The notes under the pieces were generated by a model that was given only the letters and a program-made list of their open reading frames with translations, was not told where the DNA came from and did not search any database. Shown one piece after another: positions 26,115 through 35,221 of a stretch of DNA of 64,000 bases. The stretch's first letter is position 1, and every line of letters starts with the position of its first letter. Origin of the DNA: Streptomyces chattanoogensis (lineage in GTDB: Bacteria; Actinomycetota; Actinomycetes; Streptomycetales; Streptomycetaceae); contig NZ_LGKG01000035.1 of assembly GCF_001294335.1 (NCBI RefSeq), positions 62,001 through 126,000 on the forward strand. The letters are read 5' to 3'. A program made the position numbers and the translations under genes.

Positions 26115-26813
26115 ATGGATCCGGAGCTGCCGGTGGTGCGGCTGTGTGTGGCGGGGATGCAGGCGGAGGCGGAGGGGCGGTCCGACGCCGCGTACGAACT
26201 CTTTCAGCAGGCCTGGGACGCGGCCGGAGACGACTACGAGGCGTGTATCGCAGCGCACTACCTCGCGCGCCACCAGACCTCGCCCGAGGAGACGCTCCGT
26301 TGGAACCAGGAGTGTCTGGACCGGGCCGACCGCGTGGCGGACGACCGGGTGCGGGGGTTCTATCCCTCGCTGTACCTGAATATGGGCCAGGCGTACCGGC
26401 AGTTGGGGCAACCGACCGTGGCGTACGGGTATTTCGTACGGGCCGCCGAGCGGGTGGATGAGCTGCCCGAGGGGCAGTACGGCGACTGGAACCGGTTCGC
26501 CATCGCGGAGGGACTGCGTGAGACGGCGTCGGAGGCATCGGCTGCCGGGACGGAAGGCGACGCCCCACCGGTGCGGCGGGTCCTCGATGAGGGCGTCGAT
26601 GCGCGTATCCGCGAACTGCTGTCGCGATGGTGTGCACGCGCCGATCTGACAGCGCTGGGACTGACGCTTCCGGCCTATCTCGGTTACCTGGGGACGGACG
26701 GGGACCGGCTGCGGCTGCGGTCCGCGCTGCATATGGTGCACGCGGCGCGTCGGCTGCCGCAGGACGAGCAGACGGCGCTCGGTGCGGTGATCGGGGCCGC
26801 CGCACTGGGGTGA
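26115..26813 (+). CDS. Tetratricopeptide-like helical protein
   Basis: 232 aa. Two or three helical repeats resembling TPR (GRSDAAYELFQQAWDAAGDDY, then YLNMGQAYRQLGQPTVAYGYF), then an uncharacterised C-terminal half. The ATG at 26115 has a G-rich RBS; an ATG at 26091 would overlap the MerR-clamp stop by 8 bp. Either way the gene is tightly linked and probably co-transcribed with MerR-clamp. It may be a protein-interaction partner (inference). Confidence 0.75.
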   Translation: MDPELPVVRLCVAGMQAEAEGRSDAAYELFQQAWDAAGDDYEACIAAHYLARHQTSPEETLRWNQECLDRADRVADDRVRGFYPSLYLNMGQAYRQLGQPTVAYGYFVRAAERVDELPEGQYGDWNRFAIAEGLRETASEASAAGTEGDAPPVRRVLDEGVDARIRELLSRWCARADLTALGLTLPAYLGYLGTDGDRLRLRSALHMVHAARRLPQDEQTALGAVIGAAALG

Positions 26814-26923
26814 CCACGCGGTGGAGGGCGCAAAAACCTCGCGTGCGGGGCGGTCGTCGGGAGAGGGTGATCCGCGGCGGGCCAAAGCCTGCCGACCAGC
26901 CGTATCGGCCGTTGAGGAGCACC

Positions 26924-28501
26924 ATGACCACAGCTGCGTCCACCGCGTCAAAGAAGCCTGAGCCACAGAAGCCCAGGCCCCGGCAGACCGAGGGCGACGA
27001 TGCCGCTGCCCAGGAGGCCGAGGCTCTGCCGGAGCCGCGTGCGGGCGAGCCGGGTTCGGCGGCCGGCCGGGCGGGAACGGTCGACACCGGTGACGCCTAT
27101 GCCGAGCTGCTGCCGGAGACACGGCGGGCGCTGCTGTGCCGGCTGGCGGTCGGCCAGGCCGAGGGGCGGGCGCCGTCGATGATGGGCGCGGTCGTCCGCG
27201 CTGGCCGGGCGGTGTGGACGGGTGCCCGGACGTCGGTTCCGGGGGAGGTGCCACACGGCGATGTGCAGTACCGGATCGGCTCACTCACCAAGACCTTTGT
27301 CGCGGTGATGGTGCTGCGGCTGCGGGACGAAGGGGTGTTGGGACTGGAGGACCCGGTTGGCAGGCACCTGGAAGGGACGCCGGTGCCCGAGGCGACGATC
27401 GCTCAACTACTGGCGCACACCTCTGGGTTGGCGGCAGAAGCACGAGGGCCGTGGTGGGAGCGCACCTCGGGACACCTGCGTCCCGAGCCGGCCGATCTCT
27501 TCGGTGAGCGGCCGCAGCGCCTCCCGGCCGGCCGCCGCCATCACTACTCCAACCCCGGCTACGCCCTGCTCGGCGCGCTCGTCGAACGGCTGCGGGACGG
27601 TGCGCCGTGGGACGAGATCCTGCGCCGCGAAGTACTGGAACCACTCGGCATGGCGCGTACGACGATGCGGCCCGAGATGCCGCACGCGGGCGGCTGGGCG
27701 GTGCACCCCTGGGCCGATGCGCTGCTGCCCGAACCGGCCCAGGACACCGGGCTGATGGGCCCGGCGGGCCAGCTGTGGTCCACGCTGGAGGATCTGTGCC
27801 GGTGGGCGGCGTTCCTGCTGCGGGGCGATGAGAGGGTGCTGAGCGCCTCGAGCGTGGCCGAGATGCGGGCCCCGGCGGTGCCGCCGGAGGGCGACGACGG
27901 GGCGGCGGGCTATGGCCTGGGACTGCAGCTCGTACGGACGGATCCGCGGCGGGCGGTCGGAGGCGAAGGCGCAGCGGGCGGGCGTCGGCTGGCCGGGCAC
28001 ACCGGCTCCATGCCGGGCTTTCTGGCGGCTCTGTGGGTGGATGCCGAGGAGGACCTCGCCGGGATCGCGCTGGCCAACTGCACGTCGGGGCCCGCAGTCG
28101 GGGGGATTGCGGCCGACCTCCTGGAGATCGTGGCCAACCGTGAGCCGAGGATTCCGGAGCCATGGCGTCCGGCGGCCGACCCGCTCGACAAGGAACTGCT
28201 GGCGCTGACCGGGCCGTGGTACTGGGGCGCGCGACCGTTCGTACTGCGGCTGAAGGCGGAGCGTGGGCTGGAACTGACACCGCTGTACGGTGCCGGGCGC
28301 GGTTCGCGATTCCGGCCGGAGGCGGACGGCAGTTGGACCGGTCTCGACGGCTACTACGTGGGCGAGACGCTGCGGGCGGTACACGCGGAGGACGGATCGG
28401 TAAGCCATCTGGACCTGGGGACCTTTGTCTTTACCCGCGGCCCGTACGAGCCCGCCGGGCCGGTGCCGGGCGGCATCGATGCGGAGGGCTGGCGGGTCTG
28501 A
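26924..28501 (+). CDS. Serine hydrolase of the class C beta-lactamase family
   Basis: 525 aa. Residues 1-55 are a disordered Pro/Glu/Ala tail with no signal peptide. The catalytic domain has Ser120-x-x-Lys123 (RIGSLTKTF), Tyr-Ser-Asn (HHYSNPGYALLG) and His-Thr-Gly (AGHTGSMPGF). A C-terminal beta domain of about 120 residues follows. Such proteins act as D-amino peptidases, esterases or carboxypeptidases; the substrate is unknown. The ATG at 26924 has GAGGAGC upstream; the open frame further 5' overlaps the previous gene. Confidence 0.88.
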   Translation: MTTAASTASKKPEPQKPRPRQTEGDDAAAQEAEALPEPRAGEPGSAAGRAGTVDTGDAYAELLPETRRALLCRLAVGQAEGRAPSMMGAVVRAGRAVWTGARTSVPGEVPHGDVQYRIGSLTKTFVAVMVLRLRDEGVLGLEDPVGRHLEGTPVPEATIAQLLAHTSGLAAEARGPWWERTSGHLRPEPADLFGERPQRLPAGRRHHYSNPGYALLGALVERLRDGAPWDEILRREVLEPLGMARTTMRPEMPHAGGWAVHPWADALLPEPAQDTGLMGPAGQLWSTLEDLCRWAAFLLRGDERVLSASSVAEMRAPAVPPEGDDGAAGYGLGLQLVRTDPRRAVGGEGAAGGRRLAGHTGSMPGFLAALWVDAEEDLAGIALANCTSGPAVGGIAADLLEIVANREPRIPEPWRPAADPLDKELLALTGPWYWGARPFVLRLKAERGLELTPLYGAGRGSRFRPEADGSWTGLDGYYVGETLRAVHAEDGSVSHLDLGTFVFTRGPYEPAGPVPGGIDAEGWRV

Positions 28502-28625
28502 GGCACGCGGCGGGCCCGGCAGGGGCCCAAGGCCCGTACGGCGGTGGTGCAGCGGCCGGACGTACAGTCGAACGAGACGTCAGGAGCCGCCTGGACCGGG
28601 CGGCTCGCTACCGCTGGAAGGCCTT

Positions 28626-29774
28626 GTGACTGCCGTGTCTGACCCGACCGCGAACCCCGCTGCCCCGGATCTGCTCGACCTGCCGCCGCTCACCGCCGCA
28701 CACTTCGCGCGGATCGAGGACAAGGTCGCCGCGCTGATGGGCACCCGCTGCGATGTGGTGGCGATGCAGGGCGAGGCGCTGCTGCCGCTGGAGGCCTGCA
28801 TCCGCTCGGCCGTACGGCCCGGCAGCACCGCGCTCAACATCATCACCGGCCCGTACGGCGAGACCTTCGGCGGCTGGCTGCGCTCCTGCGGCGCCGAGGT
28901 CATCACCCTCACCGCGCCGTTCACCGGTGCGGTGAGCCCCCAGCAGGTGGCGGATGCGCTGCGGGAGCACCCCGAGATCGATTTTGTGAGCCTGGTGCAC
29001 GCCGAGGCGGCGACCGGCAACACCAATCCGGTCGCCGAGATCGGTGCGGTGGTGCGCCGGCACGGGGCACTGCTGATGCTCGACGCGGTCGCCTCGGTCG
29101 GCGCCGAGCCGCTGCTCACCGATGAGTGGGGCGTGGACCTGTGTGTGATCGGCGGACAGAAGGCGCTGGCCGGACCGGCCGGGGTATCGGTGGCATCGGT
29201 CAGCGCCCGTGCCTGGGAGCGGATCGTGGCCAACGAGCAGGCACCGCGGCGCTCGTACCTCTCGCTGCGGGACTGGAAGGAGCGCTGGATCGACGGCGGC
29301 CGCACCGCCCTGCCGCATGCTCCGGCGCAGCTGGAGATGCTCGCCCTGGAGCAGGCGGTGGACCGTATCGCGGCCGAGGGGCTGGATGCGGTCATCGCGC
29401 GGCACCGGGCGGCGGCCGCGGCGGTACGGGCCGGTGTGCAGGCGCTGGGCGGCCCGGTGCCCTATGTGATCCGGGACGAGGACGCGGCGCCTGCCGCGAC
29501 CACGCTGCGCGCACCGCAGGGCGTGGATGCCCGCGAGGTGGTGTCGGCAGCGCTTGCCGCCGATGGCTCGGTGCCGGTGCAGGCCGCCGCGGGTGCGCTG
29601 GCCAAGGAGATGATCCGGGTGAACCACTACGGCCGCGCCGCGGACCGGGGCGTGGTGCTGGCCTCTTTGGCGGCGCTGGCCGTCGGCCTGCGGGCGCTGG
29701 GCACGGAGGTCGACGAGGCCGCAGCAGCCGGGGCGGCGGGCACGGCATGGGATGAGGCAGTGGCCGCGCGGTGA
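28626..29774 (+). CDS. PLP-dependent aminotransferase (alanine-glyoxylate/serine-pyruvate type)
   Basis: 382 aa fold-type I enzyme. Landmarks: NIITGPYGETFGGWL near the cofactor phosphate site, LMLDAVASVGAEPLLTDEW with the PLP-binding Asp, and CVIGGQKALAGP with the Schiff-base Lys. The class resembles AGXT and aspartate/serine aminotransferases of class V. The GTG at 28626 has GGAAGG upstream. Three parS sites follow the stop. Confidence 0.85.
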   Translation: MTAVSDPTANPAAPDLLDLPPLTAAHFARIEDKVAALMGTRCDVVAMQGEALLPLEACIRSAVRPGSTALNIITGPYGETFGGWLRSCGAEVITLTAPFTGAVSPQQVADALREHPEIDFVSLVHAEAATGNTNPVAEIGAVVRRHGALLMLDAVASVGAEPLLTDEWGVDLCVIGGQKALAGPAGVSVASVSARAWERIVANEQAPRRSYLSLRDWKERWIDGGRTALPHAPAQLEMLALEQAVDRIAAEGLDAVIARHRAAAAAVRAGVQALGGPVPYVIRDEDAAPAATTLRAPQGVDAREVVSAALAADGSVPVQAAAGALAKEMIRVNHYGRAADRGVVLASLAALAVGLRALGTEVDEAAAAGAAGTAWDEAVAAR

Positions 29775-29833
29775 GGGAGCCCGGGCGTTGCTGACGTTGG
29801 CTTGAGGACGGCGCAGGCCATGGGGTGGGTCCT

Positions 29834-29847
29834 GTTTCACGTGAAAC
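29834..29847. other. parS: parS site 8
   Basis: Perfect GTTTCACGTGAAAC in the 313-bp gap 29775-30087 between the aminotransferase and TetR genes. The gap otherwise holds two more parS and a 20-bp tandem repeat; no gene is seen. Confidence 0.95.
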
Positions 29848-29886
29848 GGGGTCCACCCTTTGCATACGGGTCCACACCTTGTACAT
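29847..29886. repeat. Imperfect 20-bp tandem repeat between parS 8 and 9
   Basis: Two adjacent copies of a CGGG(G)TCCACMC...TTGYAYA-type unit (29847-29866 and 29867-29886), with a few differences. Function unknown. Confidence 0.6.
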
Positions 29887-29893
29887 GGGGCGT

Positions 29894-29907
29894 GTTTCAC
29901 GTGAAAC
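29894..29907. other. parS: parS site 9
   Basis: Perfect GTTTCACGTGAAAC, 19 bp start-to-start from site 10. Confidence 0.95.
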
Positions 29908-29912
29908 CGAGG

Positions 29913-29926
29913 GTTTCACGTGAAAC
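29913..29926. other. parS: parS site 10
   Basis: Perfect GTTTCACGTGAAAC. With site 9 this is the tightest pair in the window. Confidence 0.95.
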
Positions 29927-30087
29927 ACGCCCTCTTTGCGTGGGAGGCCCTGTCGTCGGCCCCCGGCGTGCCCCGGCGAGGCCCTCCGGCCCCCCTCTCA
30001 GCCCTCCCATAGAATCGGAACGAACGGCCCGGTTGGAATTCCGGGCGGGCTCGGCGATGGATCCGGGCGCTTCCAGGAGGCTTACGG

Positions 30088-30891
30088 ATGGCGGACAACG
30101 GGTCGGCTCCCTCGCGCGCGGACGCCCGGCGCAATCGGGCACTGGTGCTCCAGGCGGCCCGATCCGCCTTCGAGGAACAGGGGTTGGGCGTACCGCTCGG
30201 CGAGATCGCGCGGCGGGCCGGCGTGGGGGCCGGGACGGTGTACCGCCATTTCCCTTCCAAAGAAGCCCTGTTCAGGGCATCGGTCGTGGACCGGATACAA
30301 CTTTTCACGGACACCGCAAGGGACTTGGCCGATGCCGAGGACGCGGGAGGGGTGTTCTTTCGCTTCCTCTCCTCGGTGGTACGGCTCGCCGCGCAGAACA
30401 ATGCGCTGTGCGATGCGCTGGAGGCGTCGGGCGAGACGGGTGAGGAGATGATGCCGGGCCCCGAGCGGGACTTCGCGGAAGCCCTCGGTGTGCTGCTGAT
30501 GCGTGCCCAACACGCAGGCGCTGTAAGGCCAGACGTTGATTTGGGCGATGTCCGTGCGGTGTTGGTCGGGTGTATGTCGATGGAGCGGCGACGGTCCGGT
30601 GCGGGGGGTGCGGCGGGGGCGCCGGGCCGGATGACGGTGCTGATGTGCGACGGTCTGCGCGCAAGCCGAACCGTAACGAAACTGCCGACGGAGGCACCCG
30701 GCCGTAACGAAACCCGGTGCGAGGTGTGTGACGGGCCGGTCGCGGCGGCGCGTACCGGCCGGCCTGCGCGCTACTGCGGCGCCGCTTGCCGGCAGAAGGC
30801 GCACCGGGCACGGGAGCGCGCCCGCCGGGTCCCACAGGCGTCGGCCGGGACCGAAAGTGCCCGCCTGGAGGAAAGCGCCTGGCGCGCGTGA
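30088..30891 (+). CDS. TetR regulator with C-terminal zinc finger
   Basis: 267 aa. HTH in residues 12-62 (IARRAGVGAGTVYRHFPSKE). The ligand domain runs to about 165, followed by a linker. Residues 211-234 carry C-x2-C-x15-C-x3-C (CEVCDGP...YCGAACRQKAHRARERA), an actinobacterial zinc-finger pattern with a basic helix after it. AGGAGG precedes the ATG. No obvious operon partner: the next gene converges. Confidence 0.85.
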   Translation: MADNGSAPSRADARRNRALVLQAARSAFEEQGLGVPLGEIARRAGVGAGTVYRHFPSKEALFRASVVDRIQLFTDTARDLADAEDAGGVFFRFLSSVVRLAAQNNALCDALEASGETGEEMMPGPERDFAEALGVLLMRAQHAGAVRPDVDLGDVRAVLVGCMSMERRRSGAGGAAGAPGRMTVLMCDGLRASRTVTKLPTEAPGRNETRCEVCDGPVAAARTGRPARYCGAACRQKAHRARERARRVPQASAGTESARLEESAWRA

Positions 30892-30913
30892 CGGCCCGAT
30901 GCGCCTGACGGCC

Positions 30914-31366
30914 TCAGAGCACGCGCTTGAAGCCCAGGTGAGAGGCCTCGAAACCGAGGCGCTCGTAGAAGCGGTGGGCGTCGACACGGGTCGCGTCGGA
31001 GGTGAGCTGGACCAGCGCGCAGCCGAGTACCCGGGATTCCGTGATCGCCCATTCGATGAGCTGAGTGCCCAGACCGCCGCCGCGCTCATCGGCGTGGACC
31101 CGTACGCCTTCGATGAGCGAGCGGGACGCGCCGCGGCGGGAGAGGCCGGGGATGACGGTGAGCTGGAGGGTGCCGACCGTACGGCCCTCGCGGACCGCGA
31201 CGACCAGGTGCTGCTGTGGATCGGCGGCGATCGCCTCGTACGCGGCACGGTACGGCGGCAGGTCGTCCGGCGACTCACGGGTGGCGCCCAGGGGGTCGTC
31301 GGCCAGCATGGCGACGATGGCGGGCAGATCGGCCTCGGTCGCGCGGCGTATCTCGATATCGCTCAT
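30914..31366 (-). CDS. GNAT family N-acetyltransferase
   Basis: 150 aa, a complete single GNAT domain: SDIEIRRATEADLPAIVAML at the start, the acetyl-CoA loop RGGGLGTQLIEWAI, and the C-terminal HRFYERLGFEASHLGF. The substrate is unknown. The start at ATG 31366 is fixed by the domain; longer frames run into the MarR gene. Probably co-transcribed with marR (46-bp gap). Confidence 0.9.
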   Translation of the reverse strand: MSDIEIRRATEADLPAIVAMLADDPLGATRESPDDLPPYRAAYEAIAADPQQHLVVAVREGRTVGTLQLTVIPGLSRRGASRSLIEGVRVHADERGGGLGTQLIEWAITESRVLGCALVQLTSDATRVDAHRFYERLGFEASHLGFKRVL

Positions 31367-31412
31367 GTGCCGGACCCTACGCGCGACCGGGAGCCCTGGC
31401 CCCGCATCCGCG

Positions 31413-31901
31413 CTAAGCCGACGGCGCCAGCGTCTCCACGGCTGTGACCAGCGGCGCCAGCTCGGGGCGCTTCGCGGCGTCCTGCAGGGCGTCGCGCAGC
31501 GCGCTGTCGTGTGTCGGCCGGGCCTCTTCGAGGAGGGCGAGGCCGTCCGGAGTGACGTTGGTGTAGATGCCGCGCCGGTCGTCCGGGCAGAGATAGCGCT
31601 CCAGCAGCCCGCGCTCCTCGAGCCGGGTGACCAGCCGGGTGGTGGCGCTCTGGCTGAGCACCACGGCGTCGGCGACCTGGTGCATCCGCAGATGGCCGCC
31701 CGGTCCGCTGTGCTGCTCGCTGAGCACGTTGATGACAGAGAACTCACGGACGCTGAGGTCGTGCTTGGCCTGGAGCGCGCGCTCGATGTGCGACTCGATC
31801 CGGCCGTGCAGGGCGGAGAGCGCGCACCAGCCCTGGGCGAGCCCACGGCCGGGCGCCCCTGAGGCTGCTGCCTGCGGCGTCTCATGCGTCTGCTGCGTCA
31901 T
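31413..31901 (-). CDS. MarR family regulator
   Basis: 162 aa. Winged HTH typical of MarR: LSVREFSVINVLSEQ, HQVADAVVLSQSATTRLVTRLEERGLLER with wing DDRRGIYTNVT. The ATG at 31901 has AGGAGG upstream. Divergent from an MFS exporter, the classic MarR/pump arrangement, with repeated half-sites in the gap. Confidence 0.92.
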   Translation of the reverse strand: MTQQTHETPQAAASGAPGRGLAQGWCALSALHGRIESHIERALQAKHDLSVREFSVINVLSEQHSGPGGHLRMHQVADAVVLSQSATTRLVTRLEERGLLERYLCPDDRRGIYTNVTPDGLALLEEARPTHDSALRDALQDAAKRPELAPLVTAVETLAPSA

Positions 31902-31960
31902 CGGAGACCTCCTCATGGGTCGTACGAACCAGGATAGGACACTTCCGAAATAGCCCGCGC

Positions 31961-31989
31961 TTGCAAGTAATGCGCGTCTGCAATTATTG
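31961..31989. promoter_or_regulatory. Probable MarR operator region
   Basis: Two similar half-sites, TTGCAAGTAAT (31961-31971) and CTGCAATTATT (31979-31989), in the marR/MFS divergent gap. The first sits in the palindrome CTTGCAAG. The region is more A+T-rich than its surroundings. Confidence 0.55.
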
Positions 31990-32072
31990 TGGACGCTCGT
32001 TAGCGACGGACGCAATGAACGTCGCACAGGAACGACGCAATCCACGGACGCAATCTTTCGAAGGGATCCGTC

Positions 32073-33293
32073 ATGCCTCTCGCACTCCTGGCGCTCGCCA
32101 TCGGCGCCTTCGGGATCGGAACGACCGAGTTCGCGGTCATGGGCCTGCTGCCCGACATGGCGGACGGCTTCGGCGTCTCCATCCCGCTCGCCGGATACGC
32201 GACCACCCTCTACGCCATGGGCGTGGTGGTCGGGGCGCCGTTGATGACAGCGCTCGGCACGCGGTTCACCCGCAAGCAGATGCTGACGCTGCTGATGGGC
32301 CTGTTCATCGTGGGCAACCTGCTCACCGGCCTCGCACCGAACTTCGGTCTCATGCTGGCCGGGCGGATCGTCGCCGCCTTCACCCACGGCGCGTTCTTCG
32401 GCATCGGCGCCCTGGTGGCCGCCGACCTCGTCGCGCCCCACAAGCGCGCCACCGCCATCTCGCTGATGTTCAGCGGTCTCACGGTTGCCAATGTCGTGGG
32501 CGTTCCGGCGGGCACCCTGCTCGGCCAGCAGTTCGGCTGGCGGACGACGTTCTACGCCATCACCGCGCTCGGCGTGCTCGCCCTGCTGGGCGTCGTCAAG
32601 CTCGTCCCCGCGCAGCGGGCGAAGGCCGCCGCACGCATCGGCAGTGAGCTCGCGGTCTTCCGCAACCCCCAGGTCGGGCTCGCGATGCTGATGACGGTCC
32701 TCGGCTTCGGCGGCGTCTTCGCGGCCGTCACCTACCTCGCCTCGATGATGACCGAGGTCGCCGGCTTCGCACCGTCCTCCGTCATCTGGCTGACGGCTGT
32801 CTTCGGGCTCGGCATGGTCGGCGGCAACCTGATTTCCGGCCGCTTCACCGACCGCGCCATGATGCCGATGCTCTACGTGGCCCTGGGCGGTCTTGCGCTG
32901 GCGCTCGCCGCGTTCGCCTTCACCGCGCACAACAAGGCCGGCGCCACCCTCACCATCGCGCTGATCGGCTTCTTCGGCTTCGCGACCGTACCGCCGCTGC
33001 AGAAGCGGGTGATGGATCAGGCCGCCTCCGCCCCCACGCTCGCCTCGGCGGGCAATATCGCCGCCTTCAACTTCGGCAACGCGCTGGCCTCCTGGCTCGG
33101 CGGGCTCGTCATCTCGGCCGGACTCGGCTACGCCGCGCCCAACTGGGTCGGCGCGCTGATGACCGTCGCGGCGCTCGGTGTGGCGGTCTTCGCCTCCGCG
33201 CTGGAGCGGCGTACGGGGCGCCGTGGCCAGGTGGTGGCCGGCGGCGGGCCCGCCACGGTTGCCGATCAGCCGGTGGCCAACCAGGCGGCGTAG
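32073..33293 (+). CDS. MFS transporter, AraJ/drug-efflux type
   Basis: 406 aa, 12 helices, starting LALLALAIGAFGIGTTEFAVMGLLPDMA, typical of sugar/drug efflux MFS proteins (AraJ, YdhP). Motif A-like loop GTRFTRKQML. RBS AAGGGA before the ATG. Presumably repressed by the divergent MarR and induced by its own substrate. Confidence 0.9.
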   Translation: MPLALLALAIGAFGIGTTEFAVMGLLPDMADGFGVSIPLAGYATTLYAMGVVVGAPLMTALGTRFTRKQMLTLLMGLFIVGNLLTGLAPNFGLMLAGRIVAAFTHGAFFGIGALVAADLVAPHKRATAISLMFSGLTVANVVGVPAGTLLGQQFGWRTTFYAITALGVLALLGVVKLVPAQRAKAAARIGSELAVFRNPQVGLAMLMTVLGFGGVFAAVTYLASMMTEVAGFAPSSVIWLTAVFGLGMVGGNLISGRFTDRAMMPMLYVALGGLALALAAFAFTAHNKAGATLTIALIGFFGFATVPPLQKRVMDQAASAPTLASAGNIAAFNFGNALASWLGGLVISAGLGYAAPNWVGALMTVAALGVAVFASALERRTGRRGQVVAGGGPATVADQPVANQAA

Positions 33294-33415
33294 TGGGCGA
33301 AAACCTCCCAAGCCGCCTGATATCTGGGAGTCCCACACCCCGTTCGCCTCCCCCCCCGCAACCCATCAATCGCACGACCCCCCTCGCGCACACCCCCTCA
33401 AGGAGCACCACCCCC

Positions 33416-33856
33416 ATGACCACCACCTCCGCCCCCACCCCCACCGTCCGCCCCCTGACCACCTGTGACGCCGAGGCGCTCATCGAGGCCGCCGTACGGG
33501 CAGCCGAGGGTCTCGGCGTACGGGGCAGCGTCACCGTGCTGGACGCGGGCGGCCACCTTCTCGGCTTCCGGCGCGATGACCAGGCCGTGCTGATCTCCGG
33601 GGAGACCAGCACCCGCAAGGCGTACACCGCGCTCCAGCTGGACGCGCCGACCGCCGACCTCGTCGATCTCGTACGGCCCGACGGGCTTTTCCACACGCTG
33701 CCCACCGCGCTGGACCGGCCGCTGCTCTTCATCGCCGGCGGGGTGCCGCTCCACCGGGACGGCCGGCTGATCGGCGCGATCGGCTTCGGCGGCGGCGCCC
33801 CGGAGCAGGACCACCGGATCGCCGCCACGGCGACGGCCGGGGCAGAGCTCGCCTGA
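33416..33856 (+). CDS. GlcG/HbpS-like (DUF336) heme-binding family protein
   Basis: 146 aa. The fold family includes the secreted heme sensor HbpS and the glycolate-locus GlcG. Landmarks: SVTVLDAGGHLLGFRRDD, ISGETSTRKAYTALQL, and the C-terminal GAIGFGGGAPEQDHRIA. No signal peptide, so it is cytoplasmic. The ATG at 33416 has AAGGAG upstream. Could share the MarR/MFS transcript. Confidence 0.85.
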   Translation: MTTTSAPTPTVRPLTTCDAEALIEAAVRAAEGLGVRGSVTVLDAGGHLLGFRRDDQAVLISGETSTRKAYTALQLDAPTADLVDLVRPDGLFHTLPTALDRPLLFIAGGVPLHRDGRLIGAIGFGGGAPEQDHRIAATATAGAELA

Positions 33857-33872
33857 GGGCGATGAGGCTCCA

Positions 33873-34379
33873 CTAGGCCGACTGTGCCCGGCGGCGCAGT
33901 CGGCTGCCGCGTTTGGTGCGGCCCCAGGGCTTGAGCACGGACACCGCGGTGATGAAGAAGTACGTGGCGGTGGCGACGGCCGGTGCGATGAGGAGGCCGA
34001 TGTCGGGTGCCGGTGTGCCCGCGGCGGCCTGTGCCGCCAGGCGATCGATGCCCGGCCGCAGTGAGAAGACCGACAGCAGCACGGTGACGAGGGTGAGCCA
34101 GAACTTCACGTAGACCCAGCGGTGGCGGGCCAGTCCCCATGCCGTACCGAGGGACAGCACCAGCCCGCTGACCAGCGCAATCAGCGCCACCGGGAGGACC
34201 AGCCAGTCAGCAAAGATCTTCATTGCCCGGTAGGCGACCGCCGCCGTATCGGGGGAGGCGGCGGTGTAACCCGTGATGCTCAGGGCGAGCAGCCCGAGCG
34301 TGAGCCCGAGCCAGCCGACGGAGACGGCGACATGGACGACAAGGACGGCCCGGCGGGCGGGGCGGCTGAGCTGAGGCAT
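33873..34379 (-). CDS. DUF2269-like four-helix membrane protein
   Basis: 168 aa. Four membrane helices (about 10-32, 57-78, 90-108 and 127-148) and a basic C-terminus (KRGSRLRRRAQ). The start at ATG 34379 has only a weak RBS; ATG 34415 is an alternative. Function unknown. Confidence 0.72.
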   Translation of the reverse strand: MPQLSRPARRAVLVVHVAVSVGWLGLTLGLLALSITGYTAASPDTAAVAYRAMKIFADWLVLPVALIALVSGLVLSLGTAWGLARHRWVYVKFWLTLVTVLLSVFSLRPGIDRLAAQAAAGTPAPDIGLLIAPAVATATYFFITAVSVLKPWGRTKRGSRLRRRAQSA

Positions 34380-34585
34380 ACGTCCCACGGTGGCGGGCGG
34401 CGCCGCGGCATACATCTGACGGCGGGAGTATCCGCGCGTACGCGGCCTTGAGTACGGGGGCGCGCACGGCGTTTGCGTACGGAGGGCGTGCGCAGCGCAC
34501 CCCGCCGGAGCGAAGGGATGCCCCGACGAACTCCCGGCGTACTCCCGAGGCACTCCCGATGTGCGCCCGACGTACCCTCCGACGC

Positions 34586-35221
34586 ATGACCAAGCTGCAT
34601 CTGTTCGACATGGACGGAACCCTGCTGTACGGGTCCGCCGCCGCCGTCGAGATCTCCCGGCAGCTCGGGCTGGGCCGGGAGATGGCCGAGTTGGAGCGCG
34701 GCTTCGCCGCGGGCGAGCTGACACCGGCACGGTTCGCGCAGCTGGCGGCCGATCTGTGGGCCGCCGAGCTGACCGAATCTCATCTCGAGGCGGCGTTCGA
34801 CAACGCACCCTGGCTGGCCGGGATCCGGGAGGTCTGGGCGGACATCCGTTCACATGGCGAACGGTGCGCGGTGATTTCCCTGTCCCCGGACTTCTTCGTC
34901 GAACGGCTGCTGCCCTGGGGCGCCGATGCGGCACATGGTTCGCGCTGGCCCGTGGTGCCGATCCGGCAGCCGGTGGAGCCGGCCGGCATTCTCACCTCGG
35001 CGGCGAAGGTGCGGATCGCGGATGAACTCTGTGTGCAGTACGGGCTGACCCGCGCCGACTGTGTGGCGTACGGCGACTCGATGTCGGACACCGACCTGTT
35101 CGCTGCGGTTCCGGCGTCGGTGGCCGTGAATGCGGACCACCATGTCCGTGACGTCGCCTCATATGCCTATGTGGGGCGTGATCTGCGTGAGGCGTACGAA
35201 CTGGTGCGTACTCGCGGGTAA
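34586..35221 (+). CDS. HAD-IB family phosphatase
   Basis: 211 aa. HAD motif I DMDGT with nucleophile Asp, motif II in AVISLSPDF, and motif IV GDSMSD. The size and pattern fit phosphoserine phosphatase-like HAD-IB enzymes. The substrate is uncertain. Divergent from the DUF2269-like gene. Confidence 0.85.
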   Translation: MTKLHLFDMDGTLLYGSAAAVEISRQLGLGREMAELERGFAAGELTPARFAQLAADLWAAELTESHLEAAFDNAPWLAGIREVWADIRSHGERCAVISLSPDFFVERLLPWGADAAHGSRWPVVPIRQPVEPAGILTSAAKVRIADELCVQYGLTRADCVAYGDSMSDTDLFAAVPASVAVNADHHVRDVASYAYVGRDLREAYELVRTRG

